From the NCBI GenBank assembly GCA_963975155.1, contig CAXBFG010000004.1:186001-250000 (forward strand): DNA of 64,000 nt, in the 5' to 3' direction. The position numbers and the translations under genes are program-made. The DNA is from UBA5109 sp963975155 (lineage in GTDB: Bacteria; Pseudomonadota; Gammaproteobacteria; Pseudomonadales; Pseudohongiellaceae). Positions 53,744 through 62,045 of the stretch are shown here, piece after piece; position 1 is the stretch's first letter; the number at the start of each line of letters is the position of its first letter. The notes under the pieces are model-generated. The model did not search any database. It was not told the origin of the DNA and worked only from the letters and a program-made list of their open reading frames with translations.

Positions 53744-54721
53744 ATGTTCACTAAGCTTTCTTTAAATTCCTGCCTGCAGAAGATATGTTTTGCCTGTCTG
53801 CTGCTTGCAACATCGGCAAACTCTGCCGATATGGATCATTCGCTCAGTTTATTTCATGTCAAGGGTCAGGTTTATGTGCTTGCCGGAGCCAACGTCAATG
53901 TTACCGTTCAGATTGGTGATGAAGCCGTGGTTTTCGTTGACACTCCGGCACCGGAATATATCGATGAAATGATGTCACTGATCCGGCAAAAGTCCAATGC
54001 TCCGGTACGCTATGTCGTTACTACCGCCCTGGATGCTGAACATCTGTCGGGAAACGATGCTGTTAATAATCTGGGATTCAGAGGCTTCGGTGGTCGTGGA
54101 GCCGGTGTAGCCGTTGCTACTGGCGGTAATACGACAGGGGTAACCATACTGGCTCATGAAAATGTGGTAAACCGCTTCTATCTGACCGACAACGATATTG
54201 AAGAACTGACCGTAACAACTACCTATTTCACGCCAACCTTCGATTTCTACATGAATGCTGAAGGGATAGCTGTATACCACCTACCAAATGCCCGAACCGA
54301 TGGTGACAGCATTGTTTTCTTCCGCAGCTCGGATGTCATCAGCCTCGGTGACCTGCTGGTGCAAGGTCAGTTCCCGGACATTGATGTTGAAAACGGCGGC
54401 AGCGTCAATGGCTTTATCGACGCCCTGAATTTCACACTTGGACTCATGATCCCCGGACGCAATGCTGAAGGCGGTACCTATGCCGTACCTGGACATGGCA
54501 GAATCGGCGACGAAATCGACGTAGTTGAATACCGCAACATGCTGGTCATCGTCAGAGATCGAATATTGAATCAGATCAATCAAGGCCAGAGCCTGAATCA
54601 GATTATTGCCAGTGGTCTTACTGGTGATTATGACACCGAATACGGTGGTACACGTGGCGGCCCCAGCAACAGGGAATTCGTTACTGCCATCTACCAAAGC
54701 CTTGCAAGAGAAATGGAGTAA
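53744..54721 (+). CDS. MBL-fold protein with degenerate zinc site (cassette copy 2)
   Basis: 325 residues; signal peptide ends near SANSADM. It aligns along its whole length with the copy-1 MBL (residues 36-325 against 34-311). The HxHxDH motif has become A95-L-D-A-E-H100, and the following His is Arg (R184 in NARTDGDS instead of AHTDGDS). The bridging D203 and H251 (PGHGR) are kept. A Gly-rich insertion (GFRGFGGRGAGVAVATGGNT) sits near 111-130. With three zinc ligands gone it is probably not a hydrolase of the usual kind; a binding or regulatory role is more likely. The reading frame is intact. Confidence 0.8.
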   Translation: MFTKLSLNSCLQKICFACLLLATSANSADMDHSLSLFHVKGQVYVLAGANVNVTVQIGDEAVVFVDTPAPEYIDEMMSLIRQKSNAPVRYVVTTALDAEHLSGNDAVNNLGFRGFGGRGAGVAVATGGNTTGVTILAHENVVNRFYLTDNDIEELTVTTTYFTPTFDFYMNAEGIAVYHLPNARTDGDSIVFFRSSDVISLGDLLVQGQFPDIDVENGGSVNGFIDALNFTLGLMIPGRNAEGGTYAVPGHGRIGDEIDVVEYRNMLVIVRDRILNQINQGQSLNQIIASGLTGDYDTEYGGTRGGPSNREFVTAIYQSLAREME

Positions 54722-54724
54722 GCC

Positions 54725-55513
54725 ATGAAATTTATCACCTCACTTTTTACACTTATTCTATTACTGAGCCTTGCACCCATAACCAGTGCACAAGAAAGAC
54801 CCGGGACTCCTGTTCCTGAGCCAGGCAGACCCGAAGCACCTATCGATTTGACCGGTACCTGGGTATCGATTATCTCTGAAGACTGGCGCTGGCGCATGAC
54901 CACACCCCAGATAGGAGATTTTGCCAATATTCCTGAAAATGAAGCGGCCCGCGAAGTCGGTATGGCCTGGCGCCCTGAAGCGGATACCCGCAATGAATGC
55001 CTGGCTTACGGCGCTCCGGGTATCATGCACAGGCCGGGGCGCATCAAAATAAGCTGGGAAGATGACATGACACTCAAAATGGAATTTGATGCTGGCCGAC
55101 AAACACGACTATTCCACTTCGATCATAACGTTCTGGCAGGTGCAGCATCCCGGCAGGGACATACTCTGGCCAAATGGGAAACTCCACCTGCATCACGTTA
55201 TTTAAATACCCTGAGGATTGGTCAGACGCCTCGTGTCGGTACGACAACACGTTCACTGGAAGCAGTGACCAGCAATCTTATTCCCGGTTACTTGCGTAAA
55301 AACGGTATCCCACACAGTGACCAGACGACCGTGACCGAATACTTTGATGTGTTTGAAACTCCTGCCGGAGTTACCTGGTTCGTGGATACCATCATTGTCG
55401 AAGATCCGGTTTATCTGACTGAGCCCTGGGTGACCAGCATGAACTTTATGAAGGAAGAAGATGCTGACAAGTGGAACCCGCAGGACTGTTTTGTCATACA
55501 GGAATATCAGTAG
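54725..55513 (+). CDS. Exported protein of unknown function, family B (cassette copy 2)
   Basis: 262 residues, starting 3 bp after the MBL stop with GGAG in the last codons of that gene, so translation is likely coupled. The signal peptide ends near ITSAQER. It follows the copy-1 sequence: IDLTGTWVSIISEDWRWRM, NECLAYGAPGIMHRPGR, DAGRQTRLFHF, YLRKNGIPHSDQTTVTEYF and VEDPVYLTEPW. It has a Pro/Gly-rich linker (PGTPVPEPGRPE) after the signal that copy 1 lacks. Its terminator is interrupted by a MITE. Confidence 0.7.
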   Translation: MKFITSLFTLILLLSLAPITSAQERPGTPVPEPGRPEAPIDLTGTWVSIISEDWRWRMTTPQIGDFANIPENEAAREVGMAWRPEADTRNECLAYGAPGIMHRPGRIKISWEDDMTLKMEFDAGRQTRLFHFDHNVLAGAASRQGHTLAKWETPPASRYLNTLRIGQTPRVGTTTRSLEAVTSNLIPGYLRKNGIPHSDQTTVTEYFDVFETPAGVTWFVDTIIVEDPVYLTEPWVTSMNFMKEEDADKWNPQDCFVIQEYQ

Positions 55514-55557
55514 CCAGACATTCAAGACAGATTTTTTGTAAATGCTGTCTTGTGGAA

Positions 55558-55575
55558 GCCCACTTCAGGTGGGCC
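55558..55575 (+). terminator. Terminator of cassette copy 2, split by the MITE
   Basis: GCCCAC-TTCAG-GTGGGC forms the stem, but the T-run (TTTTTATTATT) lies after the MITE at 55833. Joining the two sides gives a normal terminator. A second hairpin CAAGACAG / CTGTCTTG lies just upstream at 55523-55552. Confidence 0.75.
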
Positions 55576-55824
55576 GCTAGTGTCTCAGTTTGAAGTTTTT
55601 CAATGCTGTTAAACTTACAGTCGTAATGGTGAGTTCTTCTTTCGGAGACCGTCTGACGACAGGCCGAAATATGCTCCTGCAATTTCGACATTCCCGCCAT
55701 CCCTGGCGGTCAGACGTCGTCAGCCGAGCCTGTACATGGATGTACGCTTTTTGGCGTGTCGGCGAAAGTAGAACTCACCATAACGACTGAACTAAGCAAA
55801 ACAATTTCAAACTGAGACACTAGC
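55576..55824. mobile_element. Hairpin MITE, 249 bp, with 8-bp target duplication
   Basis: The ends are exact inverted repeats: GCTAGTGTCTCAGTTTGAA and TTCAAACTGAGACACTAGC. Long inner stretches also pair, for example GTCGTAATGGTGAGTTCTTC at left with the same sequence inverted near the right end (one or two mismatches). GGTGGGCC is directly repeated on both sides (55568-55575 and 55825-55832), the target-site duplication. It codes for no protein. It inserted into the terminator of cassette copy 2, 53 bp before egtB. Confidence 0.92.
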
Positions 55825-55877
55825 GGTGGGCCTTTTTATTATTTGTCTGTGTTAGTAATAATAATTAGAATGTCCCG

Positions 55878-57026
55878 ATGTCTGTTGCCACAACATACCA
55901 GCACACTCGAAACAGGACCGAGTTGCTTTGCACGCATCTTTCCATTGAGGATTATGTCCCTCAACTGGTCGATTATGCGAGTCCACCTAAGTGGCACCTG
56001 GCTCATACCAGCTGGTTTTTTGAGGAAATGATCCTCAAGACTTACCTGAGTGGCTATACAGAATTTGATCCTCACTTCAGCTTCCTGTTCAACAGTTACT
56101 ACAATAATGTTGGTGATCGCATCTCCCGCGCTTCACGTGGATCGATCACCAGACCGGAAGTCGAGGAAGTTTATCTGTACCGCCAGTACATCGATGAGCA
56201 TATGCGGATCTTACTCGAAACGCCTCTAAGCCCAGAGCTTGAAAAGCTGATTATTCTGGGCATCAACCATGAGCAGCAACATCAGGAATTACTCCTTACC
56301 GACCTGAAATTTGCCCTTGGTCATAATCCTGTTTATCCAGCTCTTGCCAGTGATGGAAATCTTGTCAACGATAGCAATACAGAAGATGGATTTATTTCAA
56401 TAGCTGAAGGCGTTTATGAGGTCGGTTACAGCGGTCCGGATTTTCATTTTGATAATGAAGGAGCTCGTCACAAGGTTTATCTGCATGCCTTTGATATCAG
56501 CAAGGCCCTGGTTAGCAATGCTGAATATATACAATTTATAGAAGCAGGAGCCTATAAGGACTTTCAATACTGGCTGGATGATGGATGGCATTGGCTACAG
56601 CAAAATCATATCAAGGCACCCTTGTATTGGCACAAACTTGATGGTGACTGGTATTACTATACGCTGGCTGGATTAAAGCCAGTTAATCCAGATGCACTGT
56701 TGTGCCATGTCTCTTATTATGAAGCAAATGCTTATGCCAACTGGAAAGCTATGCGCCTGCCTACCGAATTCGAATGGGAATGTGCATGTCAGAAATTTTC
56801 CTGGGGTAAGCGCTGGGAGTGGACCAATTCAGCCTACCTTCCCTACCCTGGATACAAAACAAGTCAAGGAGCCGTCGGCGAATATAACGGTAAGTTTATG
56901 ATTAATCAGATGGTACTGAAAGGAGCATCGGTCGCAACGGCTACTAATCATAGCAGAGCAAGCTACAGAAATTTTTTCCACCCCCATCTGCAATGGCAGT
57001 TTTCAGGAATCAGACTGGCAAAATAA
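55878..57026 (+). CDS. egtB: Ergothioneine synthase EgtB-like (iron-dependent sulfoxide synthase)
   Basis: 382 residues, shorter than the usual ~430. The DinB-like N-terminal domain has PPKWHLAHTSWFFEE near 36-50 and HEQQHQELLLTD near 131-142; the iron ligands are probably His43, H131 and H135. The FGE-sulfatase domain follows from about 165 (FISIAEGVYEVGYSG ... MRLPTEFEWECA), and ends FHPHLQWQFSGIRLAK. It couples trimethylhistidine with a thiol. egtD follows 40 bp later. The thiol used (cysteine or gamma-glutamylcysteine) cannot be read here. Start is an ATG with no clear RBS. Confidence 0.9.
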   Translation: MSVATTYQHTRNRTELLCTHLSIEDYVPQLVDYASPPKWHLAHTSWFFEEMILKTYLSGYTEFDPHFSFLFNSYYNNVGDRISRASRGSITRPEVEEVYLYRQYIDEHMRILLETPLSPELEKLIILGINHEQQHQELLLTDLKFALGHNPVYPALASDGNLVNDSNTEDGFISIAEGVYEVGYSGPDFHFDNEGARHKVYLHAFDISKALVSNAEYIQFIEAGAYKDFQYWLDDGWHWLQQNHIKAPLYWHKLDGDWYYYTLAGLKPVNPDALLCHVSYYEANAYANWKAMRLPTEFEWECACQKFSWGKRWEWTNSAYLPYPGYKTSQGAVGEYNGKFMINQMVLKGASVATATNHSRASYRNFFHPHLQWQFSGIRLAK

Positions 57027-57066
57027 AATGCTAAATCAAAAATAACGGAGCAGAACAGATGAAAAA

Positions 57067-58029
57067 ATGGCGAACTGGCAAATGATAGAGCAATTCAAAC
57101 AGGATGTAGATGCGGGTCTTAGCGCAACACAAAAGTTTTTACCATCGCAGTATTTTTATGATGCTGTGGGAGATGCACTCTTCAGAAAAATCATGGCCAT
57201 GCCAGAGTACTATCTGACCAGAGCCGAATACGAAATTTTCAACGATAAAACGCAAGAACTCATTGATTGCCTGAATTTAAATAAAAACGATTATTTTGAA
57301 ATCATCGAACTGGGCCCTGGTGATGGGAAAAAAAGCAAGATGCTTCTTAAAGAGCTGCTAAATCAGGGTTATAATTTCATCTATCACCCAATCGATATCT
57401 CCGAAAACGCATTACAGCATCTCGAAAATTCACTGAACTCCGAAATTCCCGAGTTAACAACCATACCAAAGCAGGGTTTGTATTTTGATGCCATGTCATC
57501 ATTAAAGAAATCTGATCACAAAAAAATCGTGTTATTCCTGGGCTCTAATATAGGTAATCTTGAGGATGATCTGGCAGCCGATTTTTTATATAAACTAGGC
57601 TCAAATTTTCAACACGATGACATACTGTTACTTGGTGTTGATCTCAAAAAAGATGCCTCCATTGTACTGCCCGCCTATAACGATGCTGAAGGTATTACCG
57701 CACAGTTCAATCTCAACATTTTAAACAGAATCAACCGGGAACTGGGTGGAGATTTCGATATGGATGGCTTTGAGCATCAACCCGAATATCTGAGCAAGGA
57801 AGGCATTGCAAACAGCTACCTTACTTCCCTGGCAGATCAGACTGTTCATATTAAAAGCCTGAATAAATCATTCAGTTTCTCTGAAAATGAAAAAATTCAT
57901 ACCGAAACTTCCCGAAAATATGATGAGGCAATACTTAACAGAATCATTAAAAATACTGATTTCATTCTCGATAATAAAATTTCGGATTCCAATAACTATT
58001 TTGCTGACTTCATCCTGAAACGAAGTTGA
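57067..58029 (+). CDS. egtD: L-histidine N-alpha-methyltransferase
   Basis: 320 residues, the normal EgtD size. QKFLPSQYFYDAVGDALFRK opens the domain, IIELGPGDGKKSKMLL is the SAM-binding loop near 80, HPIDIS follows near 110, and VLFLGSNIGNLEDD near 158. It makes N-alpha-trimethylhistidine (hercynine) from histidine with three SAM. It lies 40 bp after egtB, and its last 4 bp overlap the racemase-like start, so a three-gene operon is likely. Confidence 0.93.
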   Translation: MANWQMIEQFKQDVDAGLSATQKFLPSQYFYDAVGDALFRKIMAMPEYYLTRAEYEIFNDKTQELIDCLNLNKNDYFEIIELGPGDGKKSKMLLKELLNQGYNFIYHPIDISENALQHLENSLNSEIPELTTIPKQGLYFDAMSSLKKSDHKKIVLFLGSNIGNLEDDLAADFLYKLGSNFQHDDILLLGVDLKKDASIVLPAYNDAEGITAQFNLNILNRINRELGGDFDMDGFEHQPEYLSKEGIANSYLTSLADQTVHIKSLNKSFSFSENEKIHTETSRKYDEAILNRIIKNTDFILDNKISDSNNYFADFILKRS

Positions 58030-58691
58030 ATTTTTCTCAAGAACTTATCGGTTTGGCGCGCCTTGGTACTCAGACAACAGAGTATTACGAGGTCTCACTT
58101 AATGAGCGCTTTCAACAAGCTTATAACACTCAGCAACAATGCCCTCTGTTTATTCTGGACTGCGATTTCGGAAAAATAAATGAGCACCTTCCTGAGCAGT
58201 TTGATGCCTTGCTCCCATTATTAACAACAGTGTTTGAAAATTTTACTCAGGCAGATGTAGGCAGCATAATAATCCCGAATATCACTCTGCACTCAGCCAT
58301 TGACAAACTCAGTCTTGCTCCCGAAATTCAGGCTAAAATTATTCATCCTTTGCACACCGGTATTCAATTCCTAAAATCCCAGGATATTAAGCAGATAACC
58401 CTGGCGGGCACACGCCATACGATGCAAAGTGAGCAGCTTTCAAGCTACTTTGAAAAGGCTGGCATCAGGGTTCTGCGACCCGTGGCAGAGCACATTAAAG
58501 CCCTGGATAAAATCAGAATCAGTGTCTACGAGGCTGGATTTTCAGAAATACTGTTGAATAAAATGCAAGATATCTTAAAAGCGTATGCAAATGTTGTGTT
58601 GGCCTGTACAGAACTTTCTGTTCTGAATCGTGAAGATAATTATTACGATTTAACAAAAATACAAATAGAGCAGGCCATTGCCCGCGGCTGA
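58026..58691 (+). CDS. Asp/Glu racemase-family protein missing the first catalytic Cys
   Basis: 221 residues from TTG at 58026, overlapping the egtD stop by 4 bp (TTGA). The family layout is visible: NITLHSAIDKL near 84 and the thiol motif VLACTELSVL near 196. The first Cys, usually C-N-T, is a Pro-Asn-Ile here (IIIPNITLHS), while the second Cys (ACTEL) is kept. A one-base racemase, lyase or non-catalytic role follows. LAGTRHTMQ near 127 matches the family substrate loop. Its link to ergothioneine is only by position. Confidence 0.78.
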   Translation: MNFSQELIGLARLGTQTTEYYEVSLNERFQQAYNTQQQCPLFILDCDFGKINEHLPEQFDALLPLLTTVFENFTQADVGSIIIPNITLHSAIDKLSLAPEIQAKIIHPLHTGIQFLKSQDIKQITLAGTRHTMQSEQLSSYFEKAGIRVLRPVAEHIKALDKIRISVYEAGFSEILLNKMQDILKAYANVVLACTELSVLNREDNYYDLTKIQIEQAIARG

Positions 58692-58718
58692 AATACGGCA
58701 TGAGCAGTTCAGCAAAAA

Positions 58719-59003
58719 TTAATCTTCTACTATCTCTACCCCTTTCCAAAAAGCAACCCGATCTTTAATTTCCATGGCAGCTTCTTTGGGTTCCGGATAA
58801 TACCAGGCCGCATCTTCATTTACTTTTCCGTCAACCTCAATGGAATAATAACTTGCATCACCCTTCCATGGACAAAACGAATGGCTATCACTTGCCTGAA
58901 AATATTCCTGATGCAGTGAGCCTACAGGGAAATAATGATTGTTTTCGATAAGCACTGTGTCGTCACTTTCTGCGAGAATTTTATTATTCCAGATAGCTTT
59001 CAT
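58719..59003 (-). CDS. DUF427-family protein
   Basis: 94 residues from ATG at 59003, with AGGAGT about eight bases upstream; the open frame 15 bases earlier overlaps this RBS. KAIWNNKILAESDDTVLIEN opens, SHSFCPWKGDASYYSIEVDG is the DUF427 hallmark and AWYYPEPKEAAMEIKDRVAFW closes. Small soluble protein of unknown function, often near redox or ergothioneine-like genes. Confidence 0.9.
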   Translation of the reverse strand: MKAIWNNKILAESDDTVLIENNHYFPVGSLHQEYFQASDSHSFCPWKGDASYYSIEVDGKVNEDAAWYYPEPKEAAMEIKDRVAFWKGVEIVED

Positions 59004-59093
59004 ACCTATACTCCTCATTATCTGTGCATTTGCTCCTCATGAGTTGAGGCCTTTTTTAGCGTGGTTTTTTTACAGGCTCTTATACCAACGCAT

Positions 59094-60374
59094 TCAAGCG
59101 CTGGTTAAGATTTTCTGTTTATTCAGCAGACCCTCTGCATATTTAAACATCAGCGTAGCAAAAAAACCCAACAGACCAAACAGGAAAACCACAAAGAAAA
59201 AATGCTGATGCCCCGTGGCACCTGGCGAACTGTCCAGCAGGTAACCCATCAGGGGGCCCATAAAAATATCCGGCGTAAAGCCTATAAAGGAAACCAGCCC
59301 TACCGCGGTGCCGGTACTGGCTAAAGGGACATGGGCCTCACCAAAAATAGCAAAATAGATGCCGCGAACGCCGTAAATACCGGCACTGGTTCCGGCAATG
59401 GTTAGCAGCAGCATCCACGGAACTCCAGGCACTATCATGCCTGTTGCAATAACCAGGCAGCCAATCATGATTATCAAAAAACTGACCAGCAAAACCAGCA
59501 TACTACCCAGTTTATCTGCCAACAAACCTGCGGCTATAGCTGCAAGGGGTCTCATCCAGAAGGCCAGTGTGCTGACCTGAGCTGCTTCTACATCGTTATA
59601 ACCGAAGGCTTCACTGGCATAGAGAGAAAAATCATCGACACTTTTGTAGCCCACATAGGCGCACAGGATGATCAGGGCCTGAAGCCAGACTGTCGGCATG
59701 GACGCTACCTGTTTTAGCAGTTGGATATTCGCGATCGGTGCGGAAGTAGTTTGTGGCTGCTCTGCTACAGAGGACTCGGGAATAAAAAACCACACCAACA
59801 GTGCTGAAAGCACACCAAAACCTGTAAAGACTAAAATGATGCTGCTAAATGCCTCAGAACGCTCAGCAAAACTTGCTGTATCTACGTCCTGAGGTAATAA
59901 GGCAGCAAAAATCAGCACCGACAATGATGAAAGCAGTGCTGCAAAGAGTCCCCTGCCTCCATCCAGCAGGCCAAAGGCCTGCCCCTGGCTTGAATTTCCA
60001 AGATCACGAGTTGTCTTGATCAGCGCAGCCCAAAATAAAAAAATCGAACTTAAGCCCCAGAATCCATACAAGATGATAAGTAGAGTGATTGAGGGTATAG
60101 AAGCCAGGACCAAACCTCCCAAAGCCGTCGACAGTAATGCCGCAACCAGCAAACGGCGAGCAGAAAACCTGTCTGCCAATGGACCACCCGCAAAATAGGA
60201 AGCCATGGCAATCATGCCGTAAAGCGAAAATGCCGTTCCCAATTGCAGATTGCTTATTTCAAAAATATCCAGGAAGGTCGGACGAAAAATTCTCGGTATA
60301 ACAAAGGGCAGCAGAAAAATCGCCTCACCGGCGATTACCAGAGACATCAAGGCCAGTATTCGTGAAAGTTTCAA
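59094..60374 (-). CDS. Major facilitator superfamily transporter
   Basis: 426 residues with about 12 membrane segments. The loop 2-3 motif GGPLADRFSARRLLVAALL (near 63-81) and the middle loop (about 190-225) are typical. AGLLADKLGSMLVLLV is the matching motif in the second half. Substrate cannot be told. It lies divergent to the SSADH gene and convergent-side to DUF427. Confidence 0.88.
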   Translation of the reverse strand: MKLSRILALMSLVIAGEAIFLLPFVIPRIFRPTFLDIFEISNLQLGTAFSLYGMIAMASYFAGGPLADRFSARRLLVAALLSTALGGLVLASIPSITLLIILYGFWGLSSIFLFWAALIKTTRDLGNSSQGQAFGLLDGGRGLFAALLSSLSVLIFAALLPQDVDTASFAERSEAFSSIILVFTGFGVLSALLVWFFIPESSVAEQPQTTSAPIANIQLLKQVASMPTVWLQALIILCAYVGYKSVDDFSLYASEAFGYNDVEAAQVSTLAFWMRPLAAIAAGLLADKLGSMLVLLVSFLIIMIGCLVIATGMIVPGVPWMLLLTIAGTSAGIYGVRGIYFAIFGEAHVPLASTGTAVGLVSFIGFTPDIFMGPLMGYLLDSSPGATGHQHFFFVVFLFGLLGFFATLMFKYAEGLLNKQKILTSA

Positions 60375-60500
60375 TGTCCTGTTATTGGTATTGATGTCTT
60401 CTTCCTTATACTAAATCTTTCTACATTCTAAACGTGAAGCAAGGGCATAGTAAAAATTTTATGACGACTGCTTAGGTTGAGGATATTACTCTGGATAAAT

Positions 60501-60519
60501 TTGTGCAGTGCAGTATAAT
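60501..60519 (+). promoter_or_regulatory. Promoter with PhaR-like TGC-rich box, upstream of the SSADH gene
   Basis: TTGTGCAGTGCAG followed at once by TATAAT (60514-60519), 33 bp before the SSADH start. Similar boxes (TTGTGCAATGCAGCA, TTGTGCAGCGCAA) lie at the phasin promoter. Bound repressor would cover the -10. Confidence 0.55.
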
Positions 60520-60551
60520 CTTTTTAAGCTAACTTTATCAGAACTTGAACA

Positions 60552-62009
60552 ATGACTGACTTACCTGTTTTCCTCTTTAAAAACGGCAGCTACATCAATG
60601 GTACATGGCATACCGACAGCGCCGATAAATTCTCAGTCTTTAACCCTGCCGATGGTACCGAAATCGCATCCCTGTGCAGGGCCACTCAACAGGAAGCCAG
60701 ACTCGCAGTTGCAGCCGCCAGGGATAGCCTGAAAGACTGGCAATCCAGACCGGCCAAAGAAAAGTCATCTCTGTTAAGGCAATGGTACTCACTAATCATA
60801 AAATTCCAGGATGACCTCGCTCACATCATGACTGCTGAACAGGGCAAGCCTCTGGCAGAATCGAAAGCGGAAATCATCTATGCAGCCAATTACATCGATT
60901 GGTTTGCAGAAGAAGCGAAACGGATCTACGGTGATACCATCGCGGCTCCCTCAAATGACAAAAGGATTGTTGTTATCAAACAGGGTATCGGGGTTGTGTC
61001 GGCAATAACACCATGGAACTTTCCCAGTTCCATGATTACCCGAAAGGCTGCACCTGCATTGGCAGCCGGTTGTACCTTCATTGTTAAACCTGCGGCGGAA
61101 ACACCGCTTTCAGCACTCGCTCTGGCTACACTTGCTGAAGATGCCGGAATCCCTGCCGGAGTCTTTAATGTCATCGTTTCTGATAAATCAAGAGAGATTG
61201 GTGAAGTCTTAACCAAAGACCCAGCCATTGGAAAATTTTCCTTTACCGGCTCTACTGAAGTCGGCAGGAAACTGCTTGAGCAATGCAGCAGCACAGTAAA
61301 GAAAACCACCATGGAACTCGGCGGCAATGCACCTTTTATTGTTTTTGACGATGCCGATATAGATGAGGCGATCCAGGGGGCCATGCAATCCAAATATCGT
61401 AATGCCGGACAGACCTGTGTCTGTAGTAACAGAATTTTTGTACAAAGCAGTATTTATGAAGAGTTTGCCGAGAAACTCACCAAGCATGTTCGGGCTCTGA
61501 AAACCGGCAACGGTTTTGCCGACCAGGTCGATATTGGACCTTTGGTAAATGCCGGCGCTGTGGAATCTGTGGACTCCCTGGTTCAAGGTGCCATACAGGC
61601 GGGGGCAACTGTCCTGACCGGAGGCAAGCGCAGCGTATTGGGTCCCTGTTTCTATGAACCCACCGTACTCGCCAATGTTGCTGCAGATATGGATATCGCG
61701 ATGCATGAAATTTTCGGGCCGGTTGCTCCCTTGATCAAATTTGACACCGAAGCGGAAGTAATAGCCATGGCGAACGCCACAGAATTCGGGCTGGCTTCCT
61801 ATATTTACACCAGAGACATTGGCCGCATATGGAGAGTTTCAGAAGCCCTGGAATTCGGCATGGTTGGCATCAATGAAGGCATCATATCCAATGAGATGGC
61901 TCCTTTCGGAGGAGTCAAACAGTCCGGTATGGGACGAGAAGGCTCCAAGTACGGACTGGATGATTATCTGGAAATCAAATACCTTTGTATGGGTGGCATC
62001 AATAAATAA
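60552..62009 (+). CDS. NAD(P)-dependent succinate-semialdehyde dehydrogenase-like
   Basis: 485 residues, typical of SSADH/GabD. TPWNFPSSMITRKAAPALAAG lies near 153, TMELGGNAPFIVFDDADIDE near 254 (catalytic Glu), NAGQTCVCSNRIFVQ near 288 (catalytic Cys), and EFGMVGINEGIISNEMAPFG near the C-terminus. This GabD-like motif set oxidises succinate semialdehyde or a similar semialdehyde. It lies directly upstream of phaR, so a link to 4-hydroxybutyrate-type storage polymer is possible but inferred. Confidence 0.9.
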   Translation: MTDLPVFLFKNGSYINGTWHTDSADKFSVFNPADGTEIASLCRATQQEARLAVAAARDSLKDWQSRPAKEKSSLLRQWYSLIIKFQDDLAHIMTAEQGKPLAESKAEIIYAANYIDWFAEEAKRIYGDTIAAPSNDKRIVVIKQGIGVVSAITPWNFPSSMITRKAAPALAAGCTFIVKPAAETPLSALALATLAEDAGIPAGVFNVIVSDKSREIGEVLTKDPAIGKFSFTGSTEVGRKLLEQCSSTVKKTTMELGGNAPFIVFDDADIDEAIQGAMQSKYRNAGQTCVCSNRIFVQSSIYEEFAEKLTKHVRALKTGNGFADQVDIGPLVNAGAVESVDSLVQGAIQAGATVLTGGKRSVLGPCFYEPTVLANVAADMDIAMHEIFGPVAPLIKFDTEAEVIAMANATEFGLASYIYTRDIGRIWRVSEALEFGMVGINEGIISNEMAPFGGVKQSGMGREGSKYGLDDYLEIKYLCMGGINK

Positions 62010-62045
62010 ATACCCTATATACACGCAACACTGACAGGTTAAATC

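Noticed and set aside
61209..61706. A 165-codon minus-strand frame inside the SSADH gene
   Set aside because: It is antisense to a motif-complete dehydrogenase; composition is that of a shadow frame.
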